Below are positions 34,701 to 46,542 of a stretch of DNA of 64,000 nucleotides, in pieces; positions within the stretch are counted from its first letter, which is position 1; every line of letters begins with the position of its first letter. The position numbers and the translations under genes are program-made. The DNA comes from Cryptomeria japonica (taxonomy: Eukaryota > Streptophyta > Pinopsida > Cupressales > Cupressaceae): the NCBI RefSeq assembly GCF_030272615.1, contig NC_081405.1:23079772-23143771 (forward strand). Reading direction: 5' to 3'. Below the pieces are notes generated by a model that ran no database searches, had not been told where the DNA came from, and saw only the letters and a list, made by a program, of their open reading frames with translations.

Positions 34701-37700
34701 ATGAATGGTTGGAAGGCAATGGTAATCATCAATATTGGACTCATGACAAACTCTGAAAACAATAACTTGGCAAAATGCAGACAGTTGTTGAAAGAAAAAA
34801 AATAAAATAAAAGAAGCCTTTGATTTTAAGACAAATTAAGGAAATAATTAAATAAGAAAAATAAGAGTAAACATTAAAGAAAATAAAAAAATTGAAATAC
34901 TAAGGCGGCATAAACCAACACTTAAGACTAAACTAAAGTGCTTAAGGGAAGAAACAGAGTGTTGGAAGGAAAAAAAGTTTGAAAATTATCGGTAAATAAG
35001 GGAAGAAAATTAAAGGAAACTCACAAAAGACATTTCTTTTCAACTTGAAAAGAAAAACAAGAAAAGTTAGACAAAAGAGACCAAATTTCAGATATAATTC
35101 TATAATTTTTAAGTAAGATTGAGGTACAAATGAAGGGACCCCAAAAAGTGACATGTAACTAAAGGAAGGGTCTCACAAAGACATGGACGAAACATTCTGA
35201 ATCATGTATGTGCATTCATCATGTGAATCAAAAAACGGGATAACATTGAAGGTTACATAAATACATGAAGGCAAACAGATGATTGTGCAACAAGATACTA
35301 CAAAAGGTCAAATTGGTGAAAGAATGACTACTATTACAACATGAGGCTAACTAAAAATGGAAATATAAATGTCAAATGGGATGAGCTCAAGTGGTAAATC
35401 ATCAAAGCTTTCATAATGGAGATTCATGTTAATCCCCACAAAAATGTTAGGTTCTTATATATACAAATGTTGAATGCTTGATCTAGAAACTACCACGTCG
35501 AATTTGACAGAACAGATACCCCTCTAAGGCAAAGGACACCCCACAAGAAGAATACTCAATACACTAACTAAAAAGAACCAGGAGACACAAATGTCGGTTT
35601 TTATATAGTTGTTGCCACCAGCCTAGTCATTGTATCTAAAAGGATACGATGAAGAATATCTGTTTCAGACACAGATGAATAGTCTTTGATTTCAATTCTG
35701 TCCTTCAATGCTATAGCCAATTCTGCTGTTCTGCTGCTTTGTTTGGGGGCATTTTGAATCAAATTAGTGGTCAATGTAGTACCATAAAAATATTTTCTTG
35801 CACCTGTATGAGCCACTTATAGTTCATGGGATATGAACAAGACAGGTGTGGCTATTTCATAACGCTTGCTTAGGCAATATAGCTTCACAGAATACAAAAA
35901 GCCAACTTGCAAAAAGAAAAAGGAAAACAGACTAGATGTTATTCAGCATTGAACCTACAAACAGGGAATTATGAATTTCCAATTTAGATATATATAATAT
36001 AATCATGAAATGATGAAAATCGATGTCGTCAAAAAACATAAATAGGATGAAACAATTAAAATAAATGCCCATGTTTATTAAACCCTATTAATTCATTTTT
36101 TGGCAGCAATATACAAACCAATCTATTGGAATTCCCCAAATGCTCCAGAGTAAAGTAGAATCTTGGACAAGCAGAAAGGATGAAAAGTGAAAAATCAAAC
36201 AAGGACATAAATAGATATATGAACCTAAAAACTAGTTGAATGTAGAATCCGAAGAATTCTTTATTTTCAAGTTTTGATTTTGAAGTCAGATGATTCCAAA
36301 AAATGAAAGAAAAAAATTCCACTGCCATTCCTAAGGATTTACAATCCAGAGAATAAATGGCAATTCCCAAGAGATATAAATTGGGACTCAAATTAAATTT
36401 TCCAGAAGAGAACATAAACAATAAAACAACCCCACTAAAAGCATTTCATAGTTGGTTACATACCTTATTAGAGTTTGGAACAAGTTCTTGCAGAGATTTC
36501 ATTCTTTCAGCAATCCTCTCCCTCCGAAGCTGCAGAAAAAGCCACATACATAGTGCTCAGTTGAAAAAAAAAATATTTCCATAGCACACCAAGAGGAGAA
36601 ATTAAAAGGTTCCAAAAAAGTCATCCTTCAAGACCAAAAAGGTCACAAGAATCACAAGCCCCTAGGCATCTAAAACAACCACGTTAAAAATAAGCCCATG
36701 TACATACACATTAATTGGCTGTTACAATGCTTCAATGAGGGAACATATTCTGACCCGCTCAGCAATACTGTGTGGATCAGTTGCTTGACCTCGACGTGCC
36801 CTGACACGAGGACGTGTAGCTCCATTGACAGCATTGCCACCACCAGCTCCTGATTGAACTTGTGAAACAGCAGAATGACTGCAATACTGCTGTAGAGAAT
36901 TTCCCTCACCTGATTGTATACATTGAGCCCTAAGATTCTGTTTCAGAAAGCACTTCCAGATAAGGGTGTTTTCACTGTTTGGTGAATGCAACTTGAAAAA
37001 AATACTCATCTTCCACATAGCATTGCAATATATGAAGTTTCAAACATACCTGTTGCTGTGATTGTGTCCCTGCAGTTCTAACAAGCTGAGTTTGACCAGT
37101 TTGCACTCCAGTAAAAGAAGTTAAAAGGTTTCCTTGATGTTCATCGTGCTCCTGGAAGTGTTCAACCCAAATATTCATATTATGAATCATAAGCAATAAA
37201 ATAATGCACAGGTGATAATTTTGCACTCATACAAACCATATGGATTAGAATGCTTCTAATTCACACTTGCAAAAAGAGCCAAAAATAGCTAGAAGTTGTA
37301 CTCCATATGCTAGATAGAGCATACTTACAGTAGTGGATATATTTTCTCTGACAAGCAGTTTTTGTTCAGGATGGGACCTTTTACCCAAAAGGTGCCCTTC
37401 ACCATGAACAGTTTCTCCATTCATGGCAAAGGATTCTAATTTCACTTGTCCGAGTGCTGAGGGAAGAGGTGTAGAGCCAGCATAAGACTGACTCCAGACT
37501 GGAAGTGATGAATGAGAATCGCCCAGAGCTTGTTGAAAGCCAGATGCTTCACTGCTACTACTTCCTCCTGATGCTAATTCAGGCACTGAAACAGCTGTTC
37601 TCGACAACCCTCCAACTGGATTCAGAAATTGGGATGTGCTTCCTTGTGGTGTGGCTGGGCCAGATGTGTTTAACTGCAACATAGTAGATCCACCTTCAGC

Positions 37701-37874
37701 AACATTGCTGCCAACAAGTCTCTGTAGCTGCAGTGAATCAGCGGTTATTGCTGAAAGCTTTAAGTCCCCTTGAAATGCTCCAATAGAATCATCAGGGATG
37801 CTATTGGTTTGACCTCCACCCATCTCTGTCCACGAAGATGGAGATGAAAAAATATTTTCCAAAAATTCTTCCAT
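25785..37874 (-). CDS. UNE12-like: bHLH transcription factor, UNE12/LRL-like (subfamily XI), seven exons
   Basis: The product is a nuclear DNA-binding regulator. Exons (minus strand): 37874-37329, 37151-37050, 36937-36755, 36529-36464, 26615-26550, 26455-26387, 26270-25785. All introns are GT-AG and phase 0, giving 505 residues. The ATG at 37874 is the first in frame after a TAG at 37899-37901. Residues 1-250 are Ser/Gly/Gln-rich ([15 protein letters not shown] start). The basic region begins at residue 258 ([20 protein letters not shown], exon 3), helix 1 is in exon 4 ([19 protein letters not shown]), and helix 2 is in exon 5 ([20 protein letters not shown]). Exon 6 holds [19 protein letters not shown] and exon 7 [19 protein letters not shown] and [14 protein letters not shown]. 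The H-x3-E-x3-R set for E-box/G-box binding is intact. These conserved blocks match UNE12, bHLH7 and LRL proteins; which of them is the true orthologue is not settled. The frame is undamaged. Confidence 0.93.
26701..26941. repeat. Tandem duplication, 121-bp unit
   Basis: Two adjacent copies begin TACAAAATGAAATC at 26701 and 26822. Both contain TTGTTCCCCAGAACAAC and CTAACATGGGTAGATGGCT. They differ at several positions. The array lies 85 bp from the exon 5 acceptor, inside intron 4. Confidence 0.85.
28821..29037. repeat. Tandem duplication, about 108-bp unit
   Basis: AAGATTATCAGGTGCT starts copies at 28821 and 28929. Both share AACATTAAAAGGATATAAAT and GGATAAGTCACAGATTCAAC. A weaker third relative begins near 28462 (GAATTATCATGTGCTAAG). 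Inside intron 4. Confidence 0.82.
31061..31300. repeat. Tandem duplication, 120-bp unit
   Basis: CAGAGCCACACATCTGGAAT (31061) and CAGAGCCATACATCTGGAAT (31181) start two adjacent copies. Both run through AAACAAAAGCTCAAAA and CCTCCAGCATCACAA to a TACAAAAATTCTG end. Inside intron 4. Confidence 0.87.
32620..33288 (+). mobile_element. Solo LTR, 669 bp, in intron 4
   Basis: The segment starts TGTTGTTTGTAAC and ends TTTAACA (TG...CA with short inverted ends TGTT/AACA). It is flanked by a perfect 5-bp duplication, GACCT (32615-32619 and 33289-33293). A TATA-like CATATAAATAAAGG lies near 32830. The late part GGAGGTTTTCCCAGGGTA resembles the end of many plant copia LTRs, which suggests a + orientation. 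No internal domain is present, so it is probably the product of LTR-LTR recombination. Family not identified. Confidence 0.75.
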
Positions 37875-40800
37875 AATAAATTTCAAGGGAGTTGCTTGCT
37901 AGTAGAATGAGGAAGACAAATAAGGTTTTGAAATCTTCTGGAATCCAATCCCACAACACTGAAAATTCACTCCCATGATGGCGTAAGCAAACCCATGTCT
38001 AGTATTGACATGACATCATAGTAATTTATGCATGCTTGTAGGAAAAATATTAAGGCAGACAGTTATGACCAGTGAAAAAGCAGCGGCAAAATATTGTAGG
38101 TCATAGTAAGATCATGGATCAAACAGTCGACATTTTGATATTCTTAACAGCTTGGTTCTAACCAGAGCTCCTGTAACCCATTAGTTCGCAAATGAAACTT
38201 CCTCTCTTGCAACCTGCAAACTGAAAATCTAGCATACATGTCAGTGTTTAATTAAGATATGAGCAAGACATATCCAGATTGTACAGGTTAATATTTTCTT
38301 TACAACTGATAAATCATCAACTGAAATAAGTTCATTATAAAAATGTAATCAAGTGTCTGTTTCATAAAAGATTTATATCTAGGTAAACCAGAATTATGTC
38401 AGGCTATCACTATATTAAGTAGCTTGATTTAAAACTGCATACAAAACCATCCAGTTTAGAACAAACTTGACACATTTCTAGTCAAAATTTGATCACATCA
38501 CTTTTAAATGAAATGATGTGAGCCATTGATTTCTACATATAGGCAAAATGATTTGATTCGTACTTCTTTCTCAGACAAAGCATTTCCTAATTAAGTCATT
38601 CTATAGGTGAATCAATAAACCAATCAATTCAAATCCACATACGATATTAGTTCACAAATTTATCAAACCTAACTATCCTATTCTTCTCACAACTTCATAT
38701 TCCATCTTTGGGCCCTACTGTTTGTGGATGACAAATCTTCTTACATTTCCTTCTCACATAAAAATGCTCTTCGAGGGACACCCCTCAAGCTCTTGCTGGT
38801 TATATATCTAATTGTTCTTTCCCTTCAAAGCTTCATGCACAATATTTCTCTGCCACTAAGCATGCGTTCCCATGGTACCTGCTTCAAGAACTGTTTTCAT
38901 GAAGCAGAGGGTCCCATGAGATGAAAAAAAAATTGCTACAGGATAGATTAGAATCTTGGCCCTGAAAATAGGATCCCCTACTTTTTGAATTTTAGATTTT
39001 AGGGGGTGCCTTTGGGGTGGGTCTGGATATTTCACCCACCAGCTTAGGAGATTTTGCTGCCATGTGTCATCCATATATAGTTTTTCAGATTCCTGATAAT
39101 AAATTTAGGAATATTTTTTCTATTCTAATCCTTTTTTTTAGCTTTTGCTGTTGTTCCAAAAAATCATGAGAACACCGGCTACATAAATTTTCAGAGCTTT
39201 AAAGTTTCAAGCTTGCCTGCTGCAAAAAAATCATGGGACCACCTACCTGTGAAAACTCCTAAAACTTCTCAGCAGCATCCTCTGAAATACTGTAGGAAGC
39301 CCCCCACCATGGGACCACTACCTAATCTTTCAAGGTTAAATAGCATCAAATTTTTAAAAAGTGTCATCCATATTTGTCTCGACTAAATAAACCCAAGACC
39401 TTCCACTTGATCCACTAGTCTAATTATCCAGTGATTAATTTTTTATTTCCACAGTTGTCAAATGCCACCTACTCATTAACCCACACTTGGCAAAGGCAAA
39501 CTTAAATTTTCAGAGCCATTCAAGCAGCAACAACAAAATACAGAAGAATGATATATCACACTTGTAGGTCAGTGTGACAGTAGTAAATGTGCATGAGAAG
39601 AAAGAGACTTTATCATAGTGGCCTTAATATTAAGATGTTCAAATCAGGTGGATATCCCTGGGAATAATTTTATATAGAACATACACTGTATCAGTATAGT
39701 ATACAGCACATTAAATGTAAAGTAGTATGTCTGGTGGTCTATCATCCTCGGATATGATTTAATAATATAACATAAACTGTAGCCCTAAAGTTTATAGCTG
39801 CTTAAATGTAGAGTAATATGTCCAATAATATGATAACAAACATGGAATAATGAGTTTATTTCGGCAAGAGAAACAGAAATCGCAAAGACTTACAAGGATA
39901 TAAGCACACCGTGATCATCAGGGCTTCATTGAATGTGATATTTAACATTAATCATAACAGGTCAATTAAAAAGTGAAGAAAAAATCAAGACATTAATGAA
40001 AAAGACTAACCAAACAAACTAAGGAAAAGGAAAATGGTCTAGCTAGCCCAGGGAAGAATTATCAATCCAAGATATACACTCAAACGCATTACTTTGTTTC
40101 TTGACAGAAGGCAATGAACTTATCCAGAAAGAACATTAAGAATTTGGTGTAAAAAAAAAAAAATTTCTTATCTTCGGTAACGCTAAACACCTATATGATC
40201 TTTTTACTGAAAAATAGCATTTGTTAGTTTTTTCAGCTTTCAAACCACTACTGCACAAGATACTGATTGAAACAAAGGCTACCATATGATTCAAGTAGCT
40301 CCCAAAGGCTAATTGCACAACTCGAATGATTTACTTCTCCTGCTGGTAAATGTGAGTCACAGGAGCTCTGAATAACTTGAAAAGCAACCCCTTTGTTCAG
40401 ACGCCTCATGTACGCCAATATACATTCCAAACACAGAAATACAATCCTCGTGAACAACAACTAAAAAACCCTAGCAAATTGCGGAGATTAACAGGAGATT
40501 AACAGGAGATACCCAGGATTCTCGGCCTTAAACATGAAAAAAAAAAGGTTAGACATGCTATTATTCACTCACGGCCCTTCCTTGGACTCAATAGCAATCT
40601 ATAACATCAAAAAAATAGGCAAAATTTAGAGTAATTTGACAGAAATTTGCATTGTTAAAGCAGGTCAACTAAATCAAACTTTTGCAGGGTAAAACTAAAT
40701 AAAAAAAGGAATCAACCTAGACTTGAGAAGTTTCTAACAGAGAAAATCTCGCAAGCTAAAAAAATACTTAAAATTACAGTGCAAGATAATGCACAGCAAA

Positions 40801-40992
40801 GCTCCATTTTCAAATACTGGAGCGAATTTTACTTGTAATCTCCCTTTTGCCTACTATTCTATAGAATTTCCCAATTGTGTGCTTGACAAGCAAAACTTAG
40901 CATGAAATCGTAAGCACGCCAAATGCAACTCAAACAAGAGGAAAAAAGGGGACAGACGAAAACGAAGACGCTTCTCGAAAATTTTACTTACC
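37875..40992 (-). other. Probable 5' untranslated exon and leader intron of the bHLH gene
   Basis: On the minus strand a strong donor, CAGG|GTAAGTAAAA, lies with its GT at 40991-40990. A good acceptor, CAGTTTGCAG|GTTGC, ends at 38214. Together they would define an intron of 2778 bp (40991-38214), leaving untranslated sequence 38213-37875 joined to exon 1 and a first exon upstream of 40992. This rests on splice-site appearance and on the CpG-rich stretch upstream. No coding frame supports it. Confidence 0.35.
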
Positions 40993-41720
40993 CTGCCATT
41001 AAATTACAGTGCACAACTTGAAGTTGCTGCTGCCTCTACATATTAATTCGTACACTAGGGTTTGAAGTTATTCGAAACTGGGCGTTTCACGGGAAAAGGG
41101 GCATTGGAATTGAAGACCATAACCAACAACAATAAAATTTAACATATTCAGAAAGCGAGGGTCGGCTAAAGAACAGAATAACGTTGACTGTACAATTTGG
41201 CACATTTAAGGGACCCCTTCCATCTCTACTCATCATACATTGTGTATCATCATTGTACGGCCCTCATTTCCTTGCCACAGGATGGGCATGTTTAGCATCT
41301 TATCCAACGAGCATCTTCTCCTGCATATACGGCAGGGATGCGGTGGGGCTTATAAATGATACGCGACACGGCCGCCAAGAAGCGGGTAGGATAAGATGGC
41401 ACTGATCCCTACGTACGAAATACTATGTGAAATGATAGCATGAGTATGGATGAGATATTCCGTACGTACAAATAATATCATCATGAAAACATGTGTAACA
41501 TTAATGCTGGCAATCATTAGTCGTATTGATGGGACCTACCCGCTTCGCCCGCCGCTTATCACGCTTCAGTTTTATAACGTATATATAACGTCTACGATTT
41601 GCAGTCTGAATATTTCAACCGTGCGATTCGTTTTATTCGCTCAATGTTTAAAGCGCGGCTGTTTGTGGTTTACTCTTACGAGCGTTACGACCGAGGTCAC
41701 ATGGAGGGGCTCATGGGGTA
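40993..41720 (-). promoter_or_regulatory. CpG-rich stretch, probable promoter of the bHLH gene
   Basis: CpG dinucleotides are dense here (for example ACGCGACACGGCCGCC near 41360 and CGCTTCGCCCGCCGCTT near 41540), about 40 in 700 bp by eye. They are scarce in most of the window. Such retention suggests a region kept free of cytosine methylation, as at active plant promoters. A TATA-like ATATATACGTTATAAAA is seen on the minus strand near 41573-41588. Open frames at 41184-41405 and 41450-41773 overlap this stretch, but I do not recognise their products. Confidence 0.45.
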
Positions 41721-41985
41721 CTGAACCCAAAGATGACGCCAGGGTATGGTCATGTGAAACTGTGGCCATGTAAGCTGCCATGCTTTGTTTCTACACAAGT
41801 TTCAGATATCATGAGATCGAGTGTGAGAGAAGTTATAAATCACTATCAAATATCCCTCAATATTAATTAAATAAATGCAATCAACTAAGCATGCAATTCA
41901 ATTTTAAAATGTAATAAGAGTATGTTGAAGAGATCTTAAAAGTGAATCGTTAGGTCTTTAAGCAAATGGAGTATTGCATTCATTA

Positions 41986-42380
41986 TACTTTCTCATGGAC
42001 ATGTCATTTTTGGATTGATAGCATGAAATATTTGATCAAAAGTCAATTAGTTTGAGGCTAGGCATCAAGCACTAGCAATTAAATGCACGATCACAATTCA
42101 CAAACCATTTGATTGTATTTTAAATTAATTATGCTGAGAGGCATCTATAATGACATACAAATATCTGTAAACAAAAAAATGATTTTGAATAAATTTGAAG
42201 TGTAGATGGTAGGTAAATGCATGCATGTTTCAGTTTCTCTATAATTCTTCATGGACACGCTAGTTTTGGATTGATGACTCGAAACATTTAGTCAAAAGTT
42301 AATTAATTTGTCTAGGTATCAAGCACTAGAATTTAAATGCACGACCATAATTCACAAACCATTTGATGGCATTCTAAATA
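41986..42380. repeat. Diverged direct repeat, about 255-bp spacing
   Basis: Two related stretches of about 140 bp (41986-42126 and 42245-42380) share ATCAAGCACTAG, AAATGCACGA and ATTCACAAACCATTTGAT. Intervening sequence is unrelated. Origin unknown; possibly remains of an older repeat. Confidence 0.6.
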
Positions 42381-43825
42381 ACTTGAGCTTCATGCTTCAT
42401 GTTGTAAAGTTTAATGACTTCTTACCTAGAAATTGATGAGCATAGTCTTTTGTGTAATATGTTTGGAGCTTGCAAGCTTGTGAGTTTATCCACGTGGTAA
42501 TATGTCAACCAATTAGTTCTTGGCACGTTTAATAAGGACATTGGTGTGAGTGGACATGTAAGTAATATGGCTCTAACTTTGCTAAATCCTAGAACAGTAA
42601 TAAGTTTTCTTGAAATGTCGAGCTATTTGTTATCAAAATATGTATCCTCTTCTTGATTTTTTAGAGGCACATATACACTATCCTCCAATGCCCTTATCCT
42701 TCTCAAGGTAACAAACATCTAAGGGATTGCAACATAACACAAAGGGGTAATTAATTTAGATTTGCACTTTCACATTTGTCTCAGTTCTTCTAAACACCAA
42801 GTAAAGTTTGTGTAACCAATAAAAAGATGGGAAAGGAGATGCAACTATTCTCCAATTATCTCTCTTTTCTCAATTTTTTCTTTCTTGAGTCTAAGTAGAT
42901 CGATAAGCTTTTGTGGGGCTCATTTCGAAATGAGTTTTATTGTTTATCCAAATTGATAGTATTAATTATAACACTAGTGAACCAAAATTAAGCATAATTA
43001 TTTCCTTCTCATTGTAGCTTCTTAATATTTTGTGTTTCTTCTAATCAAAATTTTATTACTATGATTTCAATATACCTAGCCTTGTGCTTACTTCAGTTAT
43101 TTTGCATTCTCATGAAGCATATAACTTTGAGAGGAGGGAATTTTCTCTTTACCTTTGAATTCATATGTTTTGGAGTAGATTTTTCAACCCTTGTTTGTCA
43201 AATAGTAAAAACAATTGAAACTTTAATTGTATAGTGAAATTGTTACTCTTATGCGAATAGTGTCATTTTGAATAGTGGTAGGAAGGTGGAGACTATGGGG
43301 CATTCTAGGGTTCATCATGCTTGATTTATTGTGTACATGTCTACTTCCATTATATTGAGTTTTTCTTAAATTAAATTGATAGCTTCTAGATAGTTTTAGT
43401 GTGTGGGAAAAATATTTTTACAAAACATAGAAACTCATTTTTTTCTAGATGATGAAATGCATTCAATTTGTGGGAAAAGGAAGTAGAGATTGATGGATGA
43501 TGTAGATTTAATATGGAGAAAGAGACAAATGTTAGTGTTAACAATATATTGTAAGTCATTTGGGAGACCTAATTTTCACAAAGCACGTTTAGTATTAAGC
43601 TTCACCATACATGATTTTGTGATGGTAGAATTGAGCCCTTCAATTGTCATAAAGGGAAATGTTCATAGTTTTTAGTATCCTAAATTTCAATCCATCAATG
43701 TCTTGACATATATATATTGAAAGATAAATTATATATTTAGAATATGCATGATTTGCATGGATTACACATTTCTAATATTAAATCAAATGTTAGACAAGTA
43801 GTGGACATGAAAGTAGGTGTTGTTG
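42381..43825. other. Intergenic, nothing recognised
   Basis: AT-rich DNA with no domain-bearing frame. The open frame at 43490-43675 is short and unrecognised. Confidence 0.5.
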
Positions 43826-43875
43826 AGTTTTGATAGCTCTAATACCATGTTGAAGTAAAGATTGACTTATGACCA

Positions 43876-44177
43876 TGTTGAACTTTGCAACACAAGCTTG
43901 TAAGCTTCCACAAATGAGAGTAGCAAGAAAAATATGTCATATTCCTCAAAAACAAAGATTATAGGATTAAATTAAAGTGCATAATGTTGTGCTTTTATAG
44001 AGAGCACAAAGATTCCCTAAGCTAAATTTAAAATAACTAAAGTAAAAGTATGAAGAGCTAAAAAGATCTCAACTCTAGCTAAACTAGAAGCACAACTAAG
44101 AGAACTTAAGCTCAACTAGAAGCACAACTGGGTGAACTTAGAAAAAAAGCATACCTAGTTGTTAAAATGCTCTAACA
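43876..44177 (-). repeat. 3' LTR of the short LTR element
   Basis: 302 bp on the plus strand from TGTTGAACTTTGC to GCTCTAACA. It shares AGAAAAATATGTCATATTCC, TTTTATAGAGAGCACAAA and GTTAAAATGCTCTAA with 49573-49927. Confidence 0.8.
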
Positions 44178-44194
44178 CCCCCCTCCCCCCCTCC
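44178..44194 (-). other. Polypurine tract of the short LTR element
   Basis: The plus strand is a run of C and T (CCCCCCTCCCCCCCTCC); the minus strand is therefore all purine, directly before the 3' LTR. Confidence 0.8.
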
Positions 44195-45677
44195 TTAAGT
44201 GAAACGAGGTGAAGTAAAAAAACCTCTAAATGCATGAGATGCAAGATTGAGTCTTGGCATAAAAGGATTGATGCTCGGTACTCATGTATACTAGAGAAAA
44301 GAAGAGAAAATGGAATTAAAGACTAAGAAGCCTCCAAGAAAATGTCTCAAAAGAAGAGGAACATGGAGAACATCCTCTGAAACACGAAGAAGTTATAAAC
44401 AATTGTCAAACAAGGAGACTACTATAGTGTTGAGTGAAGAACCTCCTTTGAAACCAAGATGATGATCAGGATCAAGAAGATGACATTTTGCATGAGCATC
44501 CCCAATGACATTACTCAAACAAACAAATTGCAAACAAAGGAAAACATCTAGAAGTCAAAGATACAAATAGCACATGAATTTGTAGGAGTGGCCCCAACTA
44601 TGCTACTCAACCATGTAACAGTAAATTGCTATTCAAAAATATAGATGTCAATATTTTGAACAACATTGATCAATAGAGGATAAGTTGCCTCCACAAAATT
44701 GGAATGCAAGAGTGTCTATATGATAAAAGTTGCATCTCATCGAAATACAACCACTATATTCGACTAGTACATAGGAACAAATATTGAATACGCAAATCAC
44801 TCCAAAGTGAAACAAAGGAACCATTAGCACCAACAGTAGAAACCCCCCCATAATGATGACAAGGAAGAGGCATGGCAAGTCCACTAAAATTGTTTGTCAC
44901 CATGAAGTGCATGAAGGAGAAGAAACATACGAGTGTGCACAAGAAAGTACTTGCAACTGAAAAAGGGTGCACAACCAATGTACAAATGCATAGGACAAGA
45001 ATCTCTAGGATTCGATGTTGTCGTCGAGGGACACTCACTAGAAAAAGGTGTCATGGAAAAATAACAAGCACTACACAACCCCATATGGCACTTTATAATA
45101 TAGTGCATATACAACTTAAGGCACAATAGAATGTGTGAAATCCCCAAAAACCATACACAAGAGTGACACTTTATCTCGGTGCATCTACAAACAAATAAGT
45201 GCATAAAAAGGATGCTCAAAATGCCCAAATAGGAAAAAGTGCTCGAAATGCATATAGAACAACCCAATAAAAGCCATCCAAAGCAAATAGAAAGTTTCTA
45301 GGAGCCAAAATGACCAATTAATTAGCCATAAAGTGAAAACACAAAAGATTAAATAAAAATACCCAGTGTAATATTTGAAAACAATAGTAGCAGATCTAGA
45401 TAGAGGACTCGTGGAGATTTTTTACGATGTATGGAAGTCAAAAAATGGAGTTTCTTTGACCAAGTTATGGCCCTAGAAGCACAAAAAAAAGAAGTAACTT
45501 CAACAACCTATTTTTTCATCACCAGGATAAAAATAATATCAAACCACCTATATATTCGAATAGCCCTCTAAACCAGTTTTCCAATGATATGTGAAAGTCA
45601 AAAAGCAAACATCGTTGGTGCAAGTTACAATTAAAAATCAAGTGCATGTCAAAATGGGCTTGGAGGTTTGAAAGGCT
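44195..45677 (-). other. Internal sequence of the short LTR element, no recognised gene
   Basis: Several minus-strand frames of 75-130 codons occur (for example 44884-45267). They show no retroelement motif and their composition is AT-rich and repetitive. I do not call a gene here. Confidence 0.5.
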
Positions 45678-45830
45678 TTCCAAAAATAGAAACTTTCTAA
45701 AAATAATAAAATTCCAAAATATAAACTTTTTGAAAAAAATAAAATTTTAAAATAAAAACTTTCAAAAAAACAAAGTCTCCAAAAATAGAAAGTTTTCGAA
45801 AATAAAAACTTTCCAAAATGAGAAAAAAAT
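45678..45830. repeat. Short A-rich tandem repeats (AAAATAGAAACTTTC)
   Basis: About seven imperfect copies of a 16-24-bp unit, (C)CAAAAATAGAAACTTT or CAAAATAAAAACTTT, follow each other. It lies in the internal part of the short LTR element, just below the inner gypsy insertion. Confidence 0.7.
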
Positions 45831-45896
45831 TACACCTGTTTTGCTCTAAAAGTTGATAAAAATTACCCACTTCCAAATCCACATAAGAAGGCAAAT

Positions 45897-46542
45897 TGAT
45901 GACAACCTTACCAACAACCACTCGACATAAACTAATTCATAGTGTTAAGACAACATATAATGATAGGAAGTTCAAGGAATGTCAGGAACTACAATCATAC
46001 TCGGTACTCACATGATATAACAGTTTAATCAGTGAAAATAGAGTGTTCATCTAGACAAACAATATCTCATATCTATTCAGGATGTTAGAGAAACAAATTT
46101 CCAATCAAAGAAATAAAGATACAAATATTCATTTATTTATATGTCTTGAGTGAGATTATAAAGCAAAAATTGATCCTTTCTAGGATTAGGTTTCTCCTCT
46201 TATCAGGTTGTCTCTTCTCTCTCTTTTCCATTCTACCTCTTCCCAAATCGCATTCCGCCAAAATAAGGGCTTCTTCCCTCCTCTATTTTGTATCCTCCCA
46301 AATTGGCCACAGAACTCATCGATATCCTATCCACCCCCAAAAGACTGAAAACCAACGAACTTGTAAACTACATTTTCTATCCTGTCCAAGTAGTTACAAG
46401 AGATGTAAACTTTTGAGCCCATGTGTTGGTGAGATGGAAAATAAGAAACCGACCACCAACTGAACACAAAAACTTACTTAGCAAATAAAATGGAGACATG
46501 ACTAAACAAACCAAAATTAAGGATGGTGATGCCCCTGCATCA
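45897..46542 (-). repeat. 3' LTR of the deleted gypsy element
   Basis: 646-bp copy of 48766-49400. Both share TTTCCAATCAAAGAAATA, ATTCATTTATTT and CAAATTG-like stretches in order, with many substitutions and small indels. Confidence 0.82.

Larger units (their letters stand above)
26616..36463 (-). other. Intron 4 of the bHLH gene, 9848 bp
   Basis: The donor is AAG|GTATGT at 36463 and the acceptor TTTTGTGCAG|ACAGAC at 26616. It separates helix 1/loop (exon 4) from helix 2 (exon 5), so a single transcript must span it to make a working domain. The other five coding introns are 94-225 bp. Contents recognised: tandem duplications at 26701-26941, 28821-29037 and 31061-31300, and a solo LTR at 32620-33288. 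The rest is AT-rich sequence without recognisable coding capacity. Short frames such as 35601-35816 (minus) have no identifiable domain. Very long introns are typical of conifers and relatives. Confidence 0.88.

Noticed and set aside
37875..37886. An upstream TTG-initiated extension (four residues) of the bHLH protein
   Set aside because: TTG is not a usual plant start. ATG at 37874 is the first in frame after a stop.
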